64,000 bases of DNA from an uncultured Oscillospiraceae bacterium (GTDB taxonomy: Bacteria; Bacillota; Clostridia; Oscillospirales; Ruminococcaceae), in contig CAKSEY010000001.1 in assembly GCA_934448295.1 (NCBI GenBank), positions 62,001 through 126,000 on the forward strand, read 5' to 3'. The position numbers were made by a program, and so were the translations under genes. Position 1 is the stretch's first letter. Each line of letters starts with the position of its first letter. This document shows positions 59,495-64,000 of this stretch, piece after piece. Under the pieces are notes generated by a model, which did not search any database, was not told where the DNA came from, and saw only the letters and a program-made list of their open reading frames with translations.

Positions 59495-59938
59495 ATGAGC
59501 AGTTTCAAGAACAGGCAGAGCGCCGAAATACTGGGCAGCGTATACAGAAACGCCGAGATGGCATATGAAGCCTCCGGGGACGTGCTGAAGCACTGCCCCA
59601 ACCGCAGCCTTGCCGGGGAGATCTCCGCCCAGCGGGACCGCTACCGCGACGTTGCGGCGCAGGCGAGAACAGAGATAGTCCGCCGGGGCGGAGTGCCGCA
59701 CCCGTATCCCGCCTATACAAAGATGATGTCAAGGATGGGGATAGCGATGAAAACCGCCAACAACCGCAGCAGCAAGAACATTGCCTCGCTGATGATAAGA
59801 GGGACCACCATGGGCATAATTGATATGCAGCACGCGGTGAATTCCTCGCACGGTGCGGAAAGCAAGGTGCGCACGGATGCGGAGAAGCTGCTCCAGCGCG
59901 AGCAGGACTTCTGCGACCACCTAAAGGGCTATCTGTGA
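59495..59938 (+). CDS. Helical hypothetical protein (ferritin-like/DUF2383-like, tentative)
   Basis: I start at the ATG at 59495 after CGAGGTATTTATT, giving 147 residues starting MSSFKNRQSAEILGSVYRNA. It is almost all helical, with heptad-like spacing. The order of helices resembles PF09537-type ferritin-like proteins, some of which are spore-associated, but metal ligands are not clear. It is the only plus-strand gene between 50.8 kb and the end of the window. A GC-rich stretch with hairpins (59980-60035) follows. Confidence 0.5.
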   Translation: MSSFKNRQSAEILGSVYRNAEMAYEASGDVLKHCPNRSLAGEISAQRDRYRDVAAQARTEIVRRGGVPHPYPAYTKMMSRMGIAMKTANNRSSKNIASLMIRGTTMGIIDMQHAVNSSHGAESKVRTDAEKLLQREQDFCDHLKGYL

Positions 59939-60041
59939 TGTATTCTTCCACATATCAGGAGAATATCCCGTGCGACGTCGAGGCGGGGCGGCGCCGCGGC
60001 AGGGAGCCGGAGCGGCGGACTCCGGTCAGCGGTAGAGGCGG

Positions 60042-61001
60042 TCAGTCGCCCTGCCAGTCGGGGTTGACCACGTTGTTGGTGATGATATTTTCGTAGACTA
60101 TGCGGGCGCGGCGGCGCTGTTCCTTGGCGTCGTCGTCGTTTCCGGTCATGTTGCTGGAGAATTCTTCCCGCAGGTAAAGCCCTACCTTGTCCGGGCAGCT
60201 TTTCCAGCGGGCTTCCTTGGTGAAGTCGGTGGTGTTGAGCTGGAGCCCGCAGCCGTCGTACAGTACGGCGTCAGGATATTCTCCGGACATATCTGAGAAG
60301 AACTGTATCAGCAGATGGGGTTCTTCCTCTGTCTCCGCTTCTGACGTGCCCGCCTCCTCCGTTCCGTCTGAGGCTATCCTGTTTATCAGCGGAACGATCC
60401 CGGTATCGCAGAGATATAGCTGGCTGTCGCCCGCCATCAGCTCGGAGGAGAACTTCATATTGTTGGCGTCGTAGTATTCCGACATTCCGTTTTCGGTCGA
60501 CAGGTTTATGAAATTCACGCCGACATGAACATAGCCGTTGCCGTCGAAATCCGGGCAGTACCGCTCCAGGGCGGTTTCGATATCCTTTGTCTTGGCGTAG
60601 ATACCGGAGGAATTAGTGGTGGAGATGGCAAGAACATACAGGTCGTTCTGCTTGCGGGTCGCAAACTGAACGGTGAACATAGTGACAAGAGCCAGAGCGA
60701 ACGCGATCCCGACAACGCGCCACTTGTAGTGATAGAAGAAGTTTTCGACCGCTTTCCAGCCGGTGGGCTTTTCGTAGACGGGCTCGCCCTCCTCGGGGAA
60801 TTCCTCGCTGTCCTCTATTATGCCCTGTTTCAGCTTCAGCAGCTCGGCTTTTTCGCGCTGCTGGCGCTGCTGTTCTTCTATCTCGCGGCGCACCTTTTCC
60901 ATCGGGTCCTTGTTTTTGCGGCGTATCGGCTGCGCGGAGCCGTCGTCGTCATTCAGAATGCTTTTGTACTGGTTTTCTTTGTTTTCGTTGTTATCTGGCA
61001 T
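60042..61001 (-). CDS. Single-pass membrane protein, unknown function
   Basis: The 319-residue protein has a charged cytoplasmic N-terminus (about 1-85, with a Gln/Arg/Glu helix near 35-60), one membrane helix near 92-112 and an outer domain (about 113-319) with many Asp, Asn and Tyr. Two cysteine pairs in the outer part could form disulfides. It is followed downstream by GC-rich DNA only. No family is recognised. The two small membrane genes upstream on the same strand may share its transcript. Confidence 0.6.
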   Translation of the reverse strand: MPDNNENKENQYKSILNDDDGSAQPIRRKNKDPMEKVRREIEEQQRQQREKAELLKLKQGIIEDSEEFPEEGEPVYEKPTGWKAVENFFYHYKWRVVGIAFALALVTMFTVQFATRKQNDLYVLAISTTNSSGIYAKTKDIETALERYCPDFDGNGYVHVGVNFINLSTENGMSEYYDANNMKFSSELMAGDSQLYLCDTGIVPLINRIASDGTEEAGTSEAETEEEPHLLIQFFSDMSGEYPDAVLYDGCGLQLNTTDFTKEARWKSCPDKVGLYLREEFSSNMTGNDDDAKEQRRRARIVYENIITNNVVNPDWQGD

Positions 61002-61043
61002 TTTAATCTCCTGTGGGTGAATGGATAAGCGGGGTGCATATCG

Positions 61044-61436
61044 TCAGCTTTCGGATTTTCCGTATTTTCTTACAAGGTGAGTTATGGGCGCGACAGTCAC
61101 GCACAGCGCGGAGTATATCACGAAATATACCGTGAATCCTCCCGCCTCTGCGCCGAAAACCGTGCCTTCCGAAAGCAGGAACGCAAGCGGCGGGAAAAGC
61201 GCGGTGAACCACCTGCGGCGCAAGTCCCACCCGGCAAAGACCGCGGCGGCAATGCAGAACATCGGATCCAGCGCGAAGAACAGCGCGATACACGCCATCA
61301 TTCCCGCGTCTGAGGGAGCGGCCGCCGTTATTATCGCCGGGACAAGCAGCATTACCACAAGGCTCGCCGCCAGCGCGCAGGCCGTTATTATGATATCGCG
61401 GCGGTGAGCCCTGATGAATGCGAGTATTTCAAACAT
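61044..61436 (-). CDS. Small membrane protein, paralogue of its upstream neighbour
   Basis: The 130-residue protein starts MFEILAFIRAHRRDIIITAC and has four hydrophobic segments (about 15-38, 45-68, 76-92 and 98-118). The motif AGWDLRRRW follows the second segment. The next gene has the same layout with AGRDLKRRW and HRRGIITT. The start overlaps the upstream stop by eight bases, so translation is coupled. Function unknown. Confidence 0.6.
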   Translation of the reverse strand: MFEILAFIRAHRRDIIITACALAASLVVMLLVPAIITAAAPSDAGMMACIALFFALDPMFCIAAAVFAGWDLRRRWFTALFPPLAFLLSEGTVFGAEAGGFTVYFVIYSALCVTVAPITHLVRKYGKSES

Positions 61437-61809
61437 CGTGTTTCTCCTGCTTGTCGGCTTTGTTTTTGCAGCGTTTCATTATTATCAGCGTGATTATCAA
61501 GAATAAAAGCTCTATCGCGATGTAGATGTAAATAAGCCCGCCACATTCTATAAAGAATAACAGCTGCAAAACAGCGATATGCCATCTTCTTTTGAGGTCG
61601 CGTCCGGCATATATCCCGACAGCAAGGGATATTACAGGATAGATCACATAAGCCAGCGGAACTACGATAAAAAAAAGAGTATTGAAGTTCTCAATATTAT
61701 CTATGAGCGGGTAGACAACCAGTAACATAACAACGTCAAAGACTAGAAATGCCGTGGTCGTTATGATACCGCGCCGGTGCCTTTTGAGAAATGCTGCGAA
61801 CTTATTCAT
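61429..61809 (-). CDS. Small membrane protein, paralogue of its downstream neighbour
   Basis: I start at the ATG at 61809 after AGAGGGTAACGAT, giving 126 residues starting MNKFAAFLKRHRRGIITTTA. Four hydrophobic segments and the cytoplasmic AGRDLKRRW motif match the following gene, so the two look like a tandem duplication. The C-terminus is basic (KRCKNKADKQEKHDV). Function unknown. Confidence 0.6.
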   Translation of the reverse strand: MNKFAAFLKRHRRGIITTTAFLVFDVVMLLVVYPLIDNIENFNTLFFIVVPLAYVIYPVISLAVGIYAGRDLKRRWHIAVLQLLFFIECGGLIYIYIAIELLFLIITLIIMKRCKNKADKQEKHDV

Positions 61810-61874
61810 ATCGTTACCCTCTGCGCGGCGCATTATACCGCTAATTACGGCGGCAAATCACGCATAATAAACTA

Positions 61875-61897
61875 TAAAGCCGCACGGGGCGGCTTTA
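61875..61897 (-). terminator. lysS terminator
   Basis: TAAAGCCGC (61875-61883) pairs with GCGGCTTTA (61889-61897) around ACGGG; on the minus strand the sequence continues TAGTTTATTATG. The T tract is modest. Confidence 0.75.
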
Positions 61898-61923
61898 CGC
61901 TTGTTGGTTTCTGCGGTGTGATT

Positions 61924-63441
61924 TTACTTCTCCGGCTTCATCGTCGGGAAGAGCAGAACATCGCGAATGCTTGCGGAATCCGTCAGCAGCATAACGAGAC
62001 GGTCGAAGCCGAAGCCAAGTCCGCCTGTCGGGGGCAGACCGTATTCCAGCGCGGTGATGAAGTCCTCGTCCACCTGCGCGTCGTTTCCGCCCTGCGCGCG
62101 CTTTGCGGCAACCTGCTTTACGAAGCGCTCCTTCTGGTCGATGGGGTCGTTCAGCTCGGAGAATGCGTTGCCGAACTCGGTTCCGTTCATGAAGTACTCG
62201 AAGCGCTCGGTGAACGCCGGGAACTCCGGCTTTCTCTTTGCAAGCGGGGAGTTCTCAACGGGATAATCGTAGATTATCGTCGGCTGAATGAGGTTCTCCT
62301 CAACGAACGCCTCGAAGAACGCGATAAGAACGTGTCCCTTTGTGGAGTTCTCGTCCAGCTCGTCGTCAACGTGGTGCTCCTTTGCGCAGGCTCTTGCGGC
62401 TGCGTCGTCCTCCCAGCTGTAATAGTCAACGCCGGCGTACTTCTTGACTGCGTCTATCATGGTGAGGCGCTCCCACGGCTTGCCTACCGCGATCTCCTTG
62501 CCCTGATAGGTAACTGTGTCGGTGCCGCATACGTTCAGCGTAACCGTGCGGTAAAGCTCCTCAATGAGGTCCATCATGCCGTAATAATCGGTGTATGCCT
62601 GATACATCTCGATGGAGGTGAACTCAGGGTTGTGGGTAGCATCCATGCCCTCGTTGCGGAATATCCTGCCGACCTCGTAAACCTTGTCGAAGCCACCCAC
62701 GATAAGGCGCTTTAAGTACAGCTCAGTTTCAATTCTGAGGTACATATCAATGTCCAGCGCGTTGTGGTGTGTCTTGAACGGACGTGCGGCGGCGCCTATC
62801 TCCAGCGGAAGGAGGGTAGGCGTGTCAACCTCGAGGTATCCGTGGCCGTCCAGGAAGTTCCTTATCTCGCGGAGTATCCTGGAGCGCTTAACGAAGGTGT
62901 CCTTGTTCTCCGGGTTTGCGATAAGGTCGAGGTAACGCTTTCTGTAACGCTCCTCCTTGTCCTTCAGGCCATGCCACTTCTCGGGCAGCGGAAGCAGGGA
63001 CTTGGAAAGCAGGGTTATCTCCTCTGCGTGAACGGAGATCTCGCCCATCTTTGTGCGGAAAACCTTGCCCTTGATGCCGATAATATCGCCGAGGTCCCAC
63101 TTCTTGAACTCGGCGTAGGCGTCCTCGCCCACGTCGTCCTTGCGGACGTAGACCTGCATTCTGTCGGAGCCGTCGCGGATATCCATGAAGCTCGCCTTGC
63201 CCATGATACGGCGGGTCATCATTCTGCCGGCGATGGCAACATCCGTGTTTTCAAGCTCCTCGAAGCGGTCGCGTATCTCCTTGTTGACGATAGAAACCGG
63301 GAACTTTGTTATCTTATAGGGATCCTTTCCGGTTGCCTTGAGCGCTGCAAGCTTCTCCAGCCTTACGCGGTGCTGCTCGTCAAGCTGCTCGGCGGTCATC
63401 TCCTCGTTCTGCTCTGCCTGGTTTTCGATATTCTCTGCCAT
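61924..63441 (-). CDS. lysS: Lysine-tRNA ligase (class II)
   Basis: LysRS charges tRNA-Lys. The 505-residue protein has the OB-fold anticodon-binding domain (about 55-160), class II motif 2 with FRNEGMDATHNPEFTSIEMY (20 residues), and motif 3 with GFGFDRLVMLLTDS near the C-terminus. It starts three bases after the greA stop on the same strand, a common Firmicutes pairing, so the two are almost certainly one transcript. An acidic N-terminal tail of about 20 residues precedes the body. Confidence 0.97.
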   Translation of the reverse strand: MAENIENQAEQNEEMTAEQLDEQHRVRLEKLAALKATGKDPYKITKFPVSIVNKEIRDRFEELENTDVAIAGRMMTRRIMGKASFMDIRDGSDRMQVYVRKDDVGEDAYAEFKKWDLGDIIGIKGKVFRTKMGEISVHAEEITLLSKSLLPLPEKWHGLKDKEERYRKRYLDLIANPENKDTFVKRSRILREIRNFLDGHGYLEVDTPTLLPLEIGAAARPFKTHHNALDIDMYLRIETELYLKRLIVGGFDKVYEVGRIFRNEGMDATHNPEFTSIEMYQAYTDYYGMMDLIEELYRTVTLNVCGTDTVTYQGKEIAVGKPWERLTMIDAVKKYAGVDYYSWEDDAAARACAKEHHVDDELDENSTKGHVLIAFFEAFVEENLIQPTIIYDYPVENSPLAKRKPEFPAFTERFEYFMNGTEFGNAFSELNDPIDQKERFVKQVAAKRAQGGNDAQVDEDFITALEYGLPPTGGLGFGFDRLVMLLTDSASIRDVLLFPTMKPEK

Positions 63442-63444
63442 TTA

Positions 63445-63930
63445 TCAGTCTTCCTCCTTCTTGGTGATGTTGAGTATCTTGAACTGTATCTCGCCGGAGG
63501 GAGCCTCGGCGGTAACTGTTTCTCCCACTGCGTGGCCGATGAGCGCCCTGCCTATCGGGGATTCATCGGACATATGTCCCTTGTCGATGTTGGCTTCGCT
63601 GGTGCCGACGATCTGGAAGGTCATTTCCTCCTCCATCTCGATGTCGAGAATGGTAACGATATTGCCGATGCCGACCTTCTCGGTGGATATCTCGTCGTCG
63701 TCAAGGATTATCGCGTGCGCGAGGGTCTGCTCGATCTCAGCGATACGGGACTCGATAAGACCCTGCTCGTTCTTTGCTTCATCATACTCGCTGTTCTCGG
63801 AAAGGTCGCCGAAGGAACGCGCCATCTTGATCTTGGCTGCGATCTCCGGGCGGACTACGGTCTTGAGATTTTCAAGCTCTGCCTCGAGCTTCTTAACGCC
63901 TGATTTTGTTAACTTTGTTGTAGGCTTCAT
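63445..63930 (-). CDS. greA: Transcription elongation factor GreA
   Basis: GreA rescues backtracked RNA polymerase by stimulating transcript cleavage. The 161-residue protein has an N-terminal coiled coil with the acidic tip GDLSENSEYDEAKNEQG (about 42-58) that reaches into the polymerase channel, and a C-terminal FKBP-like domain with SPIGRALIGHAVGETV. GGAGGACAACCGAAC precedes the ATG. It heads the greA-lysS pair; its promoter lies at or beyond the window edge, in 63931-64000, where I see no further gene. Confidence 0.96.
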   Translation of the reverse strand: MKPTTKLTKSGVKKLEAELENLKTVVRPEIAAKIKMARSFGDLSENSEYDEAKNEQGLIESRIAEIEQTLAHAIILDDDEISTEKVGIGNIVTILDIEMEEEMTFQIVGTSEANIDKGHMSDESPIGRALIGHAVGETVTAEAPSGEIQFKILNITKKEED

Positions 63931-64000
63931 GTTCGGTTGTCCTCCAGAATCATAATATTTAATTACAGCGGAACGCTGTGAAAATCATTGGCTGCCTGCC

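Overview
The window looks like a chromosome segment around the replication origin of a Clostridia (Firmicutes) bacterium, most likely an Oscillospiraceae or Ruminococcus-like anaerobe. The reasons are Firmicutes-type gene neighbourhoods (dnaA-dnaN-yaaA, ylxM-ffh-rpsP-khpA, an uninterrupted S10-spc-alpha ribosomal run with map-KOW-infA), strong GGAGG ribosome binding sites, SigA-type promoters, a CIRCE element, an 8Fe-8S ferredoxin, a GH5-type lipoprotein and flagellar/chemotaxis genes. I see no insertion sequence, prophage or CRISPR array.

Layout. (1) 1-4165, minus strand: start of yaaA, dnaN, dnaA, a small membrane protein gene, and two non-coding stretches flanking dnaA that carry many copies of TGTTGAAAA-like 9-mers, which I read as the origin. 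(2) 4.1-7.4 kb: an HD-domain protein and a lipoprotein (minus), then a GH5-fold lipoprotein whose catalytic acid/base position is substituted, and a small protein. (3) 7.4-14.7 kb: an FlhB C-terminal homologue and a FliK-like protein (minus), divergent from cheA-cheW-cheR-cheB. (4) 14.8-21.9 kb, plus strand: lysC, an MptE/DUF115-like gene, thyA, a NUDIX hydrolase, a NYN protein with six apparent LOTUS modules, and an M14/aspartoacylase-like protein. (5) 22.0-38.6 kb: the complete S10-spc-alpha cluster from rpsJ to rplQ, with secY, adk, map, a KOW protein, infA and rpoA, preceded by a structured leader of about 300 nt and interrupted by several hairpin-bearing spacers. (6) 38.7-64 kb, mostly minus strand: htpG under CIRCE, a small membrane protein, a secreted protein, an orphan ncRNA candidate, ferredoxin, an SseB-like protein, thrS, tRNA-Leu(GAG), an aldolase, a ferredoxin-thioredoxin-reductase-like mini protein, khpA, rpsP, ffh, ylxM, comEA-like (plus), a rhodanese-TtcA fusion, a flavin reductase, a large zinc-ribbon repeat protein, secDF, several unknown membrane proteins, lysS and greA.

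How the genes fit together. The window combines replication initiation, translation (ribosomal proteins, IF-1, two aminoacyl-tRNA synthetases, tRNA), co-translational secretion (SecY, SecDF, Ffh) and taxis. Plus-strand genes to 38.6 kb run co-directionally with a fork leaving the origin; most genes after that run head-on.

The most interesting items are the divergent DnaA-box family at the origin, the orphan promoter-to-terminator RNA at about 42.1-42.3 kb, the NYN plus six LOTUS protein, the GH5 likely pseudoenzyme, the CIRCE-controlled htpG, and a shared composite promoter in front of lysC and rpsJ. All assignments come from reading the sequence; no database search or structure prediction was run.
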